This document shows, one piece after another, positions 52,896-62,190 of a stretch of 64,000 nucleotides of DNA; within the stretch, counting starts at the first letter, position 1, and every line of letters starts with the position of its first letter. The DNA is from Streptomyces bathyalis (GTDB lineage Bacteria; Actinomycetota; Actinomycetes; Streptomycetales; Streptomycetaceae): the NCBI RefSeq assembly GCF_015910445.1, contig NZ_CP048882.1:1426001-1490000 (forward strand), read 5' to 3'. A program made the position numbers and the translations under genes. Under the pieces are notes generated by a model, which saw nothing but the letters and a program-made list of their open reading frames with translations, had not been told where the DNA came from and did no database searches.

Positions 52896-53840
52896 TCAGT
52901 CGTCGGACGCCGCCTGGCCGCGGGCCCTCATGGAGGGTTCGCGTGCCAGCTCCGCGATGAGGTCAGGGCCCACTCGGCAGCAGCCGCCGACCAGGCGCGC
53001 GCCCCGCTCCACCCAGCCGGCGGCGCGGTCCGCCGACCAGGAGCGGGAGCCGTGCCACTCACGGCCGGGGGCGGCGCTCCACTCCTCGCCGCTGTTGGGG
53101 TAGACGACGACCGGCTTGCCCGTCACCTCCGCCGCCCTCCCGACAGCCCGGTCCGCGTCGCCCGGCGCACAGCAGTTGACGCCCACGGCGACGACCTGGT
53201 CCTGGCCGGCCGCCGGCGCGAAGGCTTCCTCGATTGGCTGTCCGGCACGGGTGCGGCCACCGGCGATCGTGCAGCTCAGCCACACCGGGATGCCGCAGCC
53301 GGCCGCGGCCTGGAGCAGCGCCTCCACCTCGACGGCGTCCGGGACGGTCTCCAGCGCCAGTACGTCCGGTTCCGCCTCTGCCAGGGCCTCGATCCGCGGG
53401 CGGTGGAAGGCGGCGAGTTCGCGCACGCTCAGCCCGTATCTGCCCCGGTACTCGCCGCCGTCCGCACGGACCGCGCCGTAGGGACCGACCGAGCCCGCGA
53501 CCCACACCTCCTCGCCCGCGCCGCAGCGCTCGGCCGCCCGGCGGGCCAGCTCCACGCTGCGGCGGAAGAGCTCCGACGCCTCCCGGCCCCGTGCTCCCGC
53601 CCGCGCGAAGCCCTCGAAGGACGCCTGATAGCTGGCCGTGATGAGCACGCGCGCCCCCGCCCGTACATACGCCTCATGTGCGGCCGCGATCTGCCCGGGG
53701 TCGTCGCGCAGCAGCCGCGCCGTCCACAACTCGTCGGCCAGGTCGCAGCCTTGGGCCTCGAGCTGGTTGGAGAGCCCGCCGTCCAGGACGAGCGGGCCGC
53801 GGGCGAGGGCTGTGCTCAGAGCAATCGCGGGACGGGTCAC
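52896..53840 (-). CDS. mmuM: Homocysteine S-methyltransferase
   Basis: A 314-residue Zn-dependent methyltransferase that makes methionine from homocysteine and S-methylmethionine or a related donor. GGLSNQLEAQGCDL opens the fold; the zinc-binding cysteines are in VNCCAPGD and GGCCRVGP. The GTG start overlaps the LLM oxidoreductase stop (GTGA). It joins sulfur-amino-acid metabolism. Confidence 0.92.
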   Translation of the reverse strand: MTRPAIALSTALARGPLVLDGGLSNQLEAQGCDLADELWTARLLRDDPGQIAAAHEAYVRAGARVLITASYQASFEGFARAGARGREASELFRRSVELARRAAERCGAGEEVWVAGSVGPYGAVRADGGEYRGRYGLSVRELAAFHRPRIEALAEAEPDVLALETVPDAVEVEALLQAAAGCGIPVWLSCTIAGGRTRAGQPIEEAFAPAAGQDQVVAVGVNCCAPGDADRAVGRAAEVTGKPVVVYPNSGEEWSAAPGREWHGSRSWSADRAAGWVERGARLVGGCCRVGPDLIAELAREPSMRARGQAASDD

Positions 53841-54760
53841 GACAGCTGAGGGCGCACCTGCTCGGAGACCAGCTGAAGGTGATCCAGATCGTGCGGGTCG
53901 AGGAACTGCAGGTAGATGCGGGAGGAACCGGCCTCCTGGTAGCGGCCGATCTTGTCGACGACCTCGGCGGGCGAGCCGGCGAGACCGTTCTCCTTCAGCT
54001 CCTCCACGTCCCGTCCGATGACCGCGGCGCGCCGGGCCGTCTCGGCGTCGTCCTTGCCGACGCAGACCACGAGCGCGTTGGAGAAGACGATGTCCCTCCC
54101 CGTCTTCTCCGCGGCCGCCCGCACCCGTGCGAACTGCCGCTCGCTGTCCTCGACGGAGGCGAAGGGGATGTTGAACTCGTCGGCGAAGCGCGCGGCGAGA
54201 GCCGGCGTGCGGACCTTGCCGTGCCCGCCGATGAGCACGGGCACCCTGGGCTGGGCCGGCTTGGGAAGCGCGGGCGAGTCCTTCAGCGTGTAGTACCTGC
54301 CGCGGTAGTCGAACTTCTCTCCGGGCGGCGTCGACCACAGCCCGGTGATGACCTCCAGCTGCTCCTCGAGCCGTCCGAACTTCTCCGCGGGGAAGGGGAT
54401 GCCGTACGCGGTGTGCTCGTCCTCGAACCAGCCGGTGCCCAGGCCCAGTTCGACCCGGCCGCCCGACATGTCGTCGACCTGGGCGACCTGGACCGCGAGC
54501 GGACCGGGCAGCCGGAAGGTCGCCGCGGTCATGAGGGTGCCCAGCCTGATGCGGCTGGTCTCGCGGGCCAGCCCGGCGAGCGTGGTCCAGGCGTCGGTCG
54601 GGCCGGGCAGGCCGTCGGAGTCGCCCATGGCCAGATAGTGGTCCGACCGGAAGAACGCGTCGAACTGCAGATCCTCGGCAGCCTTCGCGACGCGCAACAG
54701 CGTCTCGTAGCTCGCTCCTTGCTGGGGTTCGGTGAATACGCGCAGCCTCATGACGCCCAT
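53837..54760 (-). CDS. LLM-class F420-dependent oxidoreductase
   Basis: A 307-residue luciferase-like protein. FFRSDHYLAMGDSDGLPGPT, LAGLARETSRIRLGTLMTAA and RVELGLGTGWFEDEHTAYGI are typical of mycobacterial/streptomycete F420-dependent oxidoreductases; PRVPVLIGGHGKVRTPALAA follows. The substrate is unknown. It is translationally coupled to the homocysteine methyltransferase. Confidence 0.88.
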   Translation of the reverse strand: MGVMRLRVFTEPQQGASYETLLRVAKAAEDLQFDAFFRSDHYLAMGDSDGLPGPTDAWTTLAGLARETSRIRLGTLMTAATFRLPGPLAVQVAQVDDMSGGRVELGLGTGWFEDEHTAYGIPFPAEKFGRLEEQLEVITGLWSTPPGEKFDYRGRYYTLKDSPALPKPAQPRVPVLIGGHGKVRTPALAARFADEFNIPFASVEDSERQFARVRAAAEKTGRDIVFSNALVVCVGKDDAETARRAAVIGRDVEELKENGLAGSPAEVVDKIGRYQEAGSSRIYLQFLDPHDLDHLQLVSEQVRPQLS

Positions 54761-54794
54761 CTTGCCTCAACCCCACCGGAGGCCCCTCCCCGCG

Positions 54795-55262
54795 TCAGGC
54801 TGCCGGACCGTGTTCCTGCGCCTCCAGCCTGCGCAGAATGGCCGCCACACACTCCCCTGACTCGTCGGCGGCGTCGATGGCCTCGATGCACTGCCAGTAG
54901 ACCCCCTCCTCCCTTGCCGAGACGGCCACGAGCACGAGCGCCACACCGGTCTCCGCGAGCAGCCCGCTCAGGTCGGACAGTGCGCACTTGGGGTCCTGGA
55001 TCTGGGAGAGCCGGTCCGCCCGCACCTCGCGCGTCCCGCCGTCGCGCAGCCCGGGACCCACCGAGGAGTGGCGGGCCTGCTGGCCCGCTTCGCTCAGACC
55101 GCGCGCGTCGGCCCGTACCGACTGCGGTCCGCTCGCCGCGAGAAGACGTCCGATCGCCCCGACAAGAGCCTGTACCTGCCATGATTCGGCGACAATCTCT
55201 TCCACGGACTCGCACTCGGCGAGCGCGTGGCGGGTGGCCTTGATGAGATGCACCGCATCCAA
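54795..55262 (-). CDS. DUF6099-type protein
   Basis: A 155-residue helical protein. MDAVHLIKATRHALAECESV matches the streptomycete DUF6099 start, and AESWQVQALVGAIGRLLAAS its core. The role is unknown. The TTG at 55262 is preferred because GGAGG lies nine bases upstream and the family starts there; the longer frame begins at 55307. Confidence 0.72.
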   Translation of the reverse strand: MDAVHLIKATRHALAECESVEEIVAESWQVQALVGAIGRLLAASGPQSVRADARGLSEAGQQARHSSVGPGLRDGGTREVRADRLSQIQDPKCALSDLSGLLAETGVALVLVAVSAREEGVYWQCIEAIDAADESGECVAAILRRLEAQEHGPAA

Positions 55263-55370
55263 CCTCACCACCTCCCTCCACGCGTCACTACGGAGAGTGA
55301 CGCCCAATAGGCAAGCAAGCCGGGCAAATTGGGACTGATCCGGGCGTACCGCCTCTCGCGAATACCTCTG

Positions 55371-55775
55371 TCACTTCATAGAGTGACCGCTTCCGGTAGT
55401 CGGGAAACGCTTCTCGTTGCGCTCGATCTTCGCGGCAAGCGCTTTCAGCACGTCGACGCCCAACACCTCGCAGAACTGCAGCAGATACGAGAGGACGTCC
55501 GCGACCTCGTCCTCGACCCGGTGGGCGGTCTCCGGACGCTCCATGACGCGGCCCGATTCCTCGGGCGTCAGCCACTGGAAGATCTCGACGAGTTCGCCGG
55601 CCTCGACGCTCAGCGCCGCGGCCAGATTCTTCGGCGTGTGGTACTGCTCCCAGTCGCGCGCCTTCGCGAACTCCGCGAGCCTGCGCTGGAGTTGGGACAA
55701 AGACACGGGCTCCTGCGGACCGGGCCGCGAGGGCCGGTCGCCGGAGGACGGGGAAGAAGAGGGGAATTCAATCAC
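55371..55775 (-). CDS. MazG-like nucleotide pyrophosphohydrolase
   Basis: A 134-residue all-helical NTP pyrophosphohydrolase (MazG/dCTPase-like). It has the metal-binding EAGELVEIFQWL (ExxE), then EDEVADVLSYLLQFCEVLGV (the second ExxxD). It would hydrolyse a nucleoside triphosphate to monophosphate. The GTG start overlaps the AAA ATPase stop by eight bases. Confidence 0.92.
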   Translation of the reverse strand: MIEFPSSSPSSGDRPSRPGPQEPVSLSQLQRRLAEFAKARDWEQYHTPKNLAAALSVEAGELVEIFQWLTPEESGRVMERPETAHRVEDEVADVLSYLLQFCEVLGVDVLKALAAKIERNEKRFPTTGSGHSMK

Positions 55776-57027
55776 CCCCCAGGTCTACCAGGGACACGCC
55801 CGGGTGCCGCGCGGCCTCGGCAGCCGCAGTGCCCGCATCGCTCACGGCGGCCAGCAGTCTCACGTGCCCCCGCTCCCCCATCCGCACCGCAAGCGCGATC
55901 AGTTCGGCCGTCTGCCGTGCGTCCAGTGCCCTGTCCAGCCCGTCGGCAAGGACCGTCATGGCCTGCCTGGCGGGAAGCACCTCCTGCACGGGGTCCATCG
56001 ACAGCACTCCGGGGCCGGTGAGCAGCACCAGGGCCAGCGCGGCGTAGCGCAACTCGCCGTCGCCCAGCCACTCCAGGGGCGTGCGGTCGCGCGGGTGGCC
56101 GGGTCCCCGGTCGGGGCCGACGATCAACGCGCGGACGCGGCCCCTCTCGGACCGCTCGTCCGGGAGGTCGGAGACCAGATCGGCGACCGGACCCGCGAAG
56201 CCGGCACTCAGGGCGTCGATGAGATGCCCGTGCCGGATGGCGCACTCCGTGCGGGTGCGGCGCAGCACGGCCGCCAGGTTGTCGCAGCCGCCGCGCAGCA
56301 GGGTGTCGGCTGCTGAGACGGGATCGCGCATGGTCTCCGGACGCGGATCGCAGGCGAATGCCGAACGCAGCGCCACCACCACCTGTTCGGCCGCTTCCAA
56401 CACCCGGCGCTCCTCCTCCGTGCCGCCGGCGACCCGCAGCGGCAGCAGGGCCGTCGCGAGCCTGTCGGCGGGAAGCCGGGCCCTCGTGACACGTCCGGCG
56501 CCCGCGCTGTGCCACTCGGCCTGCACAGCGGGGCGGGCCGGGTCGCGCAGGGCCGTGGCAAGCAGGGTGCGTCCGCCGGGAACGGACAACCGCTCCCCCG
56601 CGATGCGCAGTTCGGGCTCGGCCTGCACGGCGAGATCGAACCGTACGGGCCCGGCCGGGCCGTCCACCGTGCAGCCGAGCCGGAAGCCGCGCCGCCCCTC
56701 CGCGTCGGGACGGGACCGGCTCGGCACGTACGCGCCCGCACCTCCGGACGCACGCCCGAAGACCTCCCCCAGTGCCTCACCGCCGCCGAGCCTTGCCAGC
56801 GCCTCGTGCGCCTCCAGGACCGCCGACTTGCCGCTGCCGCTCGGCCCGGTGAGCAGGGTGACCGGCGCGAGGGGGATGGCGCGGTCGCGCAGCGTGCGGA
56901 ACGAGGAGACGTGCAGGCCGGTCACAACTGCCGCTCTCGACCGGGCCGCGAGGCTTGCCTCTTCGGGACGCTCCGCGGCCGGGCCGGTGTGCGAGCCCTC
57001 CCGGGTGCGGTTCTTCGTGACGTGCAT
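55768..57027 (-). CDS. AAA-family/SMC-like ATPase
   Basis: A 419-residue single-domain ATPase of the RecF/AAA_21 class. VTGLHVSSFRTLRDRAIPLA and LLTGPSGSGKSAVLEAHEAL are the Walker A region; LEWLGDGELRYAALALVLLT resembles the signature, VLSMDPVQEVLP is Walker B-like. It has no coiled-coil arms of note. Its role is unknown, but overlap with the MazG gene implies a joint function, perhaps in nucleotide control or defence. Confidence 0.82.
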   Translation of the reverse strand: MHVTKNRTREGSHTGPAAERPEEASLAARSRAAVVTGLHVSSFRTLRDRAIPLAPVTLLTGPSGSGKSAVLEAHEALARLGGGEALGEVFGRASGGAGAYVPSRSRPDAEGRRGFRLGCTVDGPAGPVRFDLAVQAEPELRIAGERLSVPGGRTLLATALRDPARPAVQAEWHSAGAGRVTRARLPADRLATALLPLRVAGGTEEERRVLEAAEQVVVALRSAFACDPRPETMRDPVSAADTLLRGGCDNLAAVLRRTRTECAIRHGHLIDALSAGFAGPVADLVSDLPDERSERGRVRALIVGPDRGPGHPRDRTPLEWLGDGELRYAALALVLLTGPGVLSMDPVQEVLPARQAMTVLADGLDRALDARQTAELIALAVRMGERGHVRLLAAVSDAGTAAAEAARHPGVSLVDLGGD

Positions 57028-57547
57028 GCCCGGACCGTAAGCACCGTCCAGGCAGCGGAACCGTTCCGTCTTGCTCCGTCTCCCCCGAACGAGCGATGTG
57101 CGCGGCCAGGGTTGCCCGGGAGCGGTCGCGGCGGGTGGAGTGATGTGCGGGTTGCGAACGCGAAGCCGACCAGGGCCTGCAGGGGCCGTGACGGAAGACG
57201 TTGGATCAAGTGACGGGTGCGTGAAGGGTCTTCACGGCAGACAGCGAGGCCGACCGGGCCGGGGGACGCGCACGCACCGGCGGGCGGGCACGGCGACCGC
57301 CTTCCGGCACCCGTAATCGCGTCCGCAATTTCCGTTCACAGACCCGGAGAAATCCGCAAAGAAAGTCGCCCGCATTTGCCGGTATTGCCACCTGCCGTGG
57401 ATCACCGAAACATGATCGAAAATCTTTGAGTTTATCGAAACGTGATCAAAAATTACGTACCCGGCCGTACCCGCGCGAGCAGGGCTGCTGCTATTTCTAT
57501 GATGTTCTGTTCTGTTCTCATCCCCCACCTTCGGAGAAGACAACTTC
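57028..57547. other. 520 bases without a gene; repeated elements before the GDSL hydrolase
   Basis: No open frame with start and bias. The last ~150 bases are unusually AT-rich for this genome, so the main promoter of the hydrolase lies here. CGAAACATGATCGAAAAT (57405-57422) recurs as CGAAACGTGATCAAAAAT (57435-57452), 30 bases apart with two mismatches, which looks like a pair of regulator sites on the same DNA face (about three helical turns). Confidence 0.6.
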
Positions 57548-58348
57548 ATGCGCTCGTTGAAGCTGCTGTTCGCCGCATTGCTTGCGATGGTGGCCATTGC
57601 CTTCGTCGCTCCGGGATCACAGGCTGCCGCGGGCAAATATGTGGCCCTTGGCGATTCCTACACCGTGGCTGTAGGAACGAGGACCTACGACAATCCGGAC
57701 GACGCCTGCCGCCGTGGTCCCACCTCTTACCCGAGGCTCTGGGCAGCGGCGCATCCGGACGTCGGATTCGTGGAAGCGGCGTGTTCGGGCGCCACCACGG
57801 CCGATGTCATCAATTCGCAGGTCGGCCAGTTGACGCCGGACACGTCCCTGGTGACGGTGCAGGTCGGCGGCAACGACGTCGGGTTCGTCGACGTGCTGAA
57901 GAACTGCATCCTCACCGCGGACGACGCCGACTGCATTGCCGGCGTCGAGGCGGCGAAGGCTGCCGCCACCAGCACACTGTCGCCGGCGCTTTCCCAGACG
58001 TACTCGGCCGTGCGTGCCGCGGCACCGTCCGCGAAAGTGATCGTCGTCGGATATCCGCGTCTCTACACAATTGGAGGTGACTGCGGCATTCTCGGTCTCA
58101 GTGACAAGGAGCGGACAGCGCTGAACTCCGCGGCCGACACACTCGCCGAGATCATGTCCGCGCGGTCGAAGGAAGCCGGATTCACTTTCCTGGACGCGCG
58201 GCCGGTTTTCGACCCGCACACCATCTGCTCGAACGGCGATGAATGGGTCACCAGTCTGGAGTGGGACAAGCTCAACGAGTCCTACCACCCCAATACGGCA
58301 GGACACCGGGACGGCTACCTCGCCGCCCTGAACCCGCTCATGGGCTGA
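57548..58348 (+). CDS. Secreted SGNH/GDSL-family lipase or esterase
   Basis: A 266-residue secreted hydrolase. The signal peptide (MRSLKLLFAALLAMVAIAFV, APGSQAA) is followed by block I VALGDSYTVAVG (Ser nucleophile), block III VQVGGNDVGF and block V YHPNTAGH with the catalytic His. Several cysteines could form disulfides, as in Streptomyces extracellular lipases. ATG 57548 has AGAAGA upstream. A hairpin terminator lies 30 bases after the stop. Confidence 0.93.
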   Translation: MRSLKLLFAALLAMVAIAFVAPGSQAAAGKYVALGDSYTVAVGTRTYDNPDDACRRGPTSYPRLWAAAHPDVGFVEAACSGATTADVINSQVGQLTPDTSLVTVQVGGNDVGFVDVLKNCILTADDADCIAGVEAAKAAATSTLSPALSQTYSAVRAAAPSAKVIVVGYPRLYTIGGDCGILGLSDKERTALNSAADTLAEIMSARSKEAGFTFLDARPVFDPHTICSNGDEWVTSLEWDKLNESYHPNTAGHRDGYLAALNPLMG

Positions 58349-58378
58349 CCGTCCGGGGGTTTCCTCCGGCAGAGAAAG

Positions 58379-58414
58379 TGAAGGGCGTCCGTCGTACTCG
58401 GCGGGCGCCCTTCA
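58379..58414. terminator. Hairpin terminator between convergent genes
   Basis: TGAAGGGCG (58379-58387) and CGCCCTTCA (58406-58414), perfect 9-base arms around an 18-base loop, 30 bases after the GDSL hydrolase stop. It probably ends transcription of both the hydrolase gene and the convergent ABC exporter gene. Confidence 0.7.
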
Positions 58415-58455
58415 TGTTCGAAGTACCTGCGCAGGGCCTGGAGTTGCTCGTGCGA

Positions 58456-60960
58456 TCAGCGGTGCGGAGGTCCGCCCGGCGACGTGACGCGGCGGTCCTG
58501 CGGAGGGTCGGCCGATGGCCCCGGACCCGTTCCCTGCACGGGACCCGTTCCCTGCACGGGCCGTTGACCGCCACGGACGCCCGGGGCACCCGCGGGCGCG
58601 GCACCCGGCCCGCCACCGTGCGTACCACCCGGCATACGTGCACCGCCTTGATCGGCGGGAGGACGCCCGGCTCCGGGGCCACCGGGCACACCGCTCTGCG
58701 TGCCACCCGGCATACGAGCGCCTCGTTGGTCGGCGGGCCGCCCGGCACCCGGACCACCCGGCACACCACCCGGTCCACCGCCCTGCGTGCCACCGGGCAC
58801 GCGAACGCCGCCGTTGCCGCCGCCCGTGCCGGTGCCCTGCGCGCCGGCGGGCGCTCCCCCATCGGCAGGTCGGCCCGGCTTCGCGCCGCCCTTCGTGTCC
58901 GCTCCGCCCTCTTCACCCACGAGCATCTGGGACGCGGCGAGTTCGCGGTACAGAGGGTCGGACTTGACCAGTTCCTCATGGCTGCCGAGCGCACGGATCT
59001 CGCCGTGCTCCATCACGACGATCTGGTCGGCATGGGTCACGGTCGACAGCCGGTGCGCAATGAGGATGACGGTGCACCGCCGGGCCGCCTGGTCCACCGC
59101 CTCGCGCAGCGCCTGCTCGTTGCGCGCGTCGAGCTGGGCGGTAGCCTCGTCCAGCAGCAGCACCTCCGGCTTGCGCAGCAACGCCCGTGCGATCGCGAGC
59201 CGTTGGCGCTCACCGCCCGAGAGGGAGACGCCGCGGTTGCCCACCTCGGTACGCAGCCCGTCCGGCAGGCGGCTGATCAGCGCGTCGAGCCGCGTCACGC
59301 GCAGGGCCTCGGCGATGTCCGCCGGAGTCGCGTTCGTCGCCGAGTACTTGAGGTTGTCCTCCAGCGTGCCCGCCATCACCGGGGAGTCCTGCTCGACGTA
59401 GGCGATGCGGCGGCGCACCTCGGCCCGCCGCATGCTCTCGATGTCGACCCCGTCGATGATGATCTGACCGGCTGTCGGGTCGTAGAAGCGCTGGAGCAGA
59501 GCGAACATGGTGGTCTTGCCCGCGCCGGAGAGACCGACGAGTGCCGTCTGCGTTCCGCCGGGGATGGTGTACGAGATGCCCTTCAGCGCCATGCCGCGTC
59601 CGGGGTAGCCGAAGCGCACGTCGCGGAACTCGATGGTGGGCGGCCTGCGCACACCCGCGGCCCGCGCGCCGATGACCTTCAGTTTCATCGTCGAGGACGG
59701 GCTGCCCTGCGGTCCCTCTTCCCCGTCCATGTAGCCGTCGGCGAGGCCGTTCATACGGCCGTCGGGCCGTCCGTTCGCCCTGCCGTTCGCGCCGGGGCTC
59801 GACGGATGCCGCGGCATGTGGTCCTGGGGGGCCTGCGGCGGCACGTGGTCCTGCGGCATCTCGTCGACGTCGGCCTCGACGCCCATCCGCTTGATCTGCT
59901 CGATGCGCCCCACCGCGCCCAGCCCCTGCTGGAGCATGCCCAGTCCGGCGACGAGGGAGCCGATCGGGCTCGCCAGGTAGAAGACGTAGAGCAGGAAGGC
60001 GATCAGCTGGGGGGTCTTGAGGTCCCCCGAGGCAACCAGCGCACCGCCGACGCCGAGCACCGCAAGGAACGCCGCCTGGATGGAGACACCGGAGAGGATC
60101 TTGACGAGCGCTACGTACTTGGCCCCCACGAGGCCCGCCTTGTAGGCGCCGTCGATGGCCTTGTCGGCGACCTCCGTCTCCCGGTCCTCCGCGCCGTTGG
60201 CCTTCACCGTGCGGGCGGCGCCGAGCGTGCGGTCCAGCGCCGAACCGACGGCACCGATCGACTCCTGGGCGCGGGCGACCGCCTTGCGGATGCGCGGCAG
60301 GATGCCGCCCATGATCAGGCCGACCGCCACCAGCACGCCCACGGTCACGCCGAGCAGCGGCAGGTGCACGATCCCCATGAGCACTGCGGCACCGGCGATG
60401 CTGAGGATGCCGTTGGCGATCATCACCAGGCCCTCGGTGGCGGCGTTCTGCAGCAGCGTGCTGTCGGAGGTCACGCGGGCGATGAGGTCGCCCGGCGGAC
60501 GCCGGTCGAGTTCGGGTACGCGCAGCCTGATCAGCCGGAAGACGAGGTCCTGCCTCACGCGCCGCACGACCCGCTCCGATGTGCGCTGCTGCCACCACGA
60601 CTGGAGGCCCGTCAGCCCCGCGCCGGCCACCACCAGGGCACCGAGCAGGATGACGGGACCCTTCACATCGCCCTCGCCGGAGAGGGAGGTGAGGACCTGC
60701 TGCGCGACGAGCGGCTGCATCAGGCCCGCCCCGCTGGAGGCGAGCACCAGCAGCAGCGTCGCGAACAGGACGAGACGGTGGGGACGGGCGTACCCCATCA
60801 GCACGCGCAGCGGCGCGCGCTTGCGGTGGTCGATCCGCAGCACGCTCGCCCGCGGGTCGCCGGGCCGCTCGGGCGCGGTCGGATACTGCGGTGGCGGAGC
60901 CTGGGGCTGGGAGCCCTTGAAGAACCCGAAGGGCTCGTGGGGTCCGGGAGCCGTCGTCAT
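58456..60960 (-). CDS. ABC exporter half-transporter with long Gly/Pro-rich tail
   Basis: An 834-residue type I exporter. Six membrane helices (about 60-350), a Gly/Pro/Asn-rich insert (about 380-430, PGANGRANGRPDGRMNGLAD) and a nucleotide-binding domain with Walker A GLSGAGKTT, signature LSGGERQRLAIARALL and VLLLDEATAQLD. The C-terminal ~160 residues are low-complexity with repeated GGARMPGGT and VQGTGP units; the DNA has matching tandem repeats (about 58527-58560). The substrate is probably the product of the adjacent cluster. ATG 60960. Confidence 0.9.
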   Translation of the reverse strand: MTTAPGPHEPFGFFKGSQPQAPPPQYPTAPERPGDPRASVLRIDHRKRAPLRVLMGYARPHRLVLFATLLLVLASSGAGLMQPLVAQQVLTSLSGEGDVKGPVILLGALVVAGAGLTGLQSWWQQRTSERVVRRVRQDLVFRLIRLRVPELDRRPPGDLIARVTSDSTLLQNAATEGLVMIANGILSIAGAAVLMGIVHLPLLGVTVGVLVAVGLIMGGILPRIRKAVARAQESIGAVGSALDRTLGAARTVKANGAEDRETEVADKAIDGAYKAGLVGAKYVALVKILSGVSIQAAFLAVLGVGGALVASGDLKTPQLIAFLLYVFYLASPIGSLVAGLGMLQQGLGAVGRIEQIKRMGVEADVDEMPQDHVPPQAPQDHMPRHPSSPGANGRANGRPDGRMNGLADGYMDGEEGPQGSPSSTMKLKVIGARAAGVRRPPTIEFRDVRFGYPGRGMALKGISYTIPGGTQTALVGLSGAGKTTMFALLQRFYDPTAGQIIIDGVDIESMRRAEVRRRIAYVEQDSPVMAGTLEDNLKYSATNATPADIAEALRVTRLDALISRLPDGLRTEVGNRGVSLSGGERQRLAIARALLRKPEVLLLDEATAQLDARNEQALREAVDQAARRCTVILIAHRLSTVTHADQIVVMEHGEIRALGSHEELVKSDPLYRELAASQMLVGEEGGADTKGGAKPGRPADGGAPAGAQGTGTGGGNGGVRVPGGTQGGGPGGVPGGPGAGRPADQRGARMPGGTQSGVPGGPGAGRPPADQGGARMPGGTHGGGPGAAPAGAPGVRGGQRPVQGTGPVQGTGPGPSADPPQDRRVTSPGGPPHR

Positions 60961-60993
60961 GTGCCGTCCTACAGGTCGCTGTTCGGGCGGGAG

Positions 60994-62190
60994 TCAGCCT
61001 GCTGCCTGGTAGTTCGCCGCCTGGGCGGCGACGCGGTCGAGGTGGTCCGCGGCAGCCCGCGCACCACCGGCCTCACGGAAGGAGCGGCCGATCGACTCGG
61101 CCGCCGCCCTGTGGCCGCCCGCCGGATCGAGTACGGAGGTGACCGCCGCGGCCAGCCGGGGAGCGTCGACCCGGTTGAAGCGCACCCGCACTCCGGCGCC
61201 GGCGTCGACGACCTGCCCCGAGACGATCGGCTGGTCGTCCCTGATCGGTGCGAGGACGAGCGGTACGCCGTGCCAGAGCGATTCGCACACGGTGTTGTGG
61301 CCGCCGTGGCACACGACGGCGTCGAGGTGGGGAAGCAGGTCGAGCTGCGGCACGTACTCGCGCACCAGCAGCTCCGACTTGGGCCGCTTCGCCGGCCCTT
61401 CGAGCAGGCCGCCGGGGTCGACGACGATGCCCTGCACCGTCTCGCGCATGCTCTCCAGCGCGGCGACGGCCTCCCCCAGGAACCGCCCGCCGGCATCCGC
61501 GTTGGCCGTGCCCAGGGTGACCAGGACCTTGCGCCGCCCCGGGTCCAACTCCTCGTAGGGGAAGTCGCATTGCGATGCCCGCGGGGCGATCGCCGGGCCC
61601 ACCATGTGCACGCCGTCCCAGGGCAGCGGGGCGTCCCCGAGCAGCGCGCGGCCGGTGAAGGCGACGATGCCGTGCGGGGAGAAACGAGGGTCGTCGCTTC
61701 GCCGCACGTCACCGAACTCGGCGCGCAGCGAGGCGAAGATGCCCTTGAGCCACGCGTCCACCTTCGGCATCGAGGAAAGCGGGTCGGTGAGTTCGGCCGA
61801 GGTGGTCACCGACGTCACGTACGGGATGCCGTGCCGTTCGGCCACCAGCGCGCCGGCGACGGCGTGCTGGTCCGCCACGACGACGTCCGGGCCGAACTCG
61901 CGTACTGCGGCGTCGACGCCGGGCGCCATGAGCCCGGCCAGCGGCGCGAAGAAGTCCTCCCACAGGAAGCGGAAGGCCGCGGGCCCGGCCAGCTTCGGCG
62001 GCCTCGCGATGTCGCTGTCCGGCATCCGCGTCTCGTGGACCTCGGTGTCCGGTCCGGCCAGGCGCCGGATCAGGTCGCCGTACCCGGCCCAGGCCACCCG
62101 GTGGCCCCTGCCGGTGAGTTCATCGGCGACCCCCAGCAGCGGGTTGGTGTGCCCGACCAGCGGGGGGACGACGAAGAGGAAGCGAGTCAC
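60994..62190 (-). CDS. Macrolide-type (GT1/MGT) glycosyltransferase
   Basis: A 398-residue glycosyltransferase of the MGT/UGT family. FLFVVPPLVGHTNPLLGVAD is the acceptor-side start, and YVPQLDLLPHLDAVVCHGGH followed by NTVCESLWHGVPLVLAPI is the nucleotide-sugar-binding signature. It would transfer a sugar to a polyketide or lipid. The GTG start overlaps the hydrolase stop (GTGA), so it is in the cluster operon. Confidence 0.93.
   Translation of the reverse strand: MTRFLFVVPPLVGHTNPLLGVADELTGRGHRVAWAGYGDLIRRLAGPDTEVHETRMPDSDIARPPKLAGPAAFRFLWEDFFAPLAGLMAPGVDAAVREFGPDVVVADQHAVAGALVAERHGIPYVTSVTTSAELTDPLSSMPKVDAWLKGIFASLRAEFGDVRRSDDPRFSPHGIVAFTGRALLGDAPLPWDGVHMVGPAIAPRASQCDFPYEELDPGRRKVLVTLGTANADAGGRFLGEAVAALESMRETVQGIVVDPGGLLEGPAKRPKSELLVREYVPQLDLLPHLDAVVCHGGHNTVCESLWHGVPLVLAPIRDDQPIVSGQVVDAGAGVRVRFNRVDAPRLAAAVTSVLDPAGGHRAAAESIGRSFREAGGARAAADHLDRVAAQAANYQAAG

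Noticed and set aside
53678..55243. A 521-codon plus-strand frame across the methyltransferase, LLM and DUF6099 genes
   Set aside because: It runs antisense through three well-supported genes; composition shows it is a shadow.
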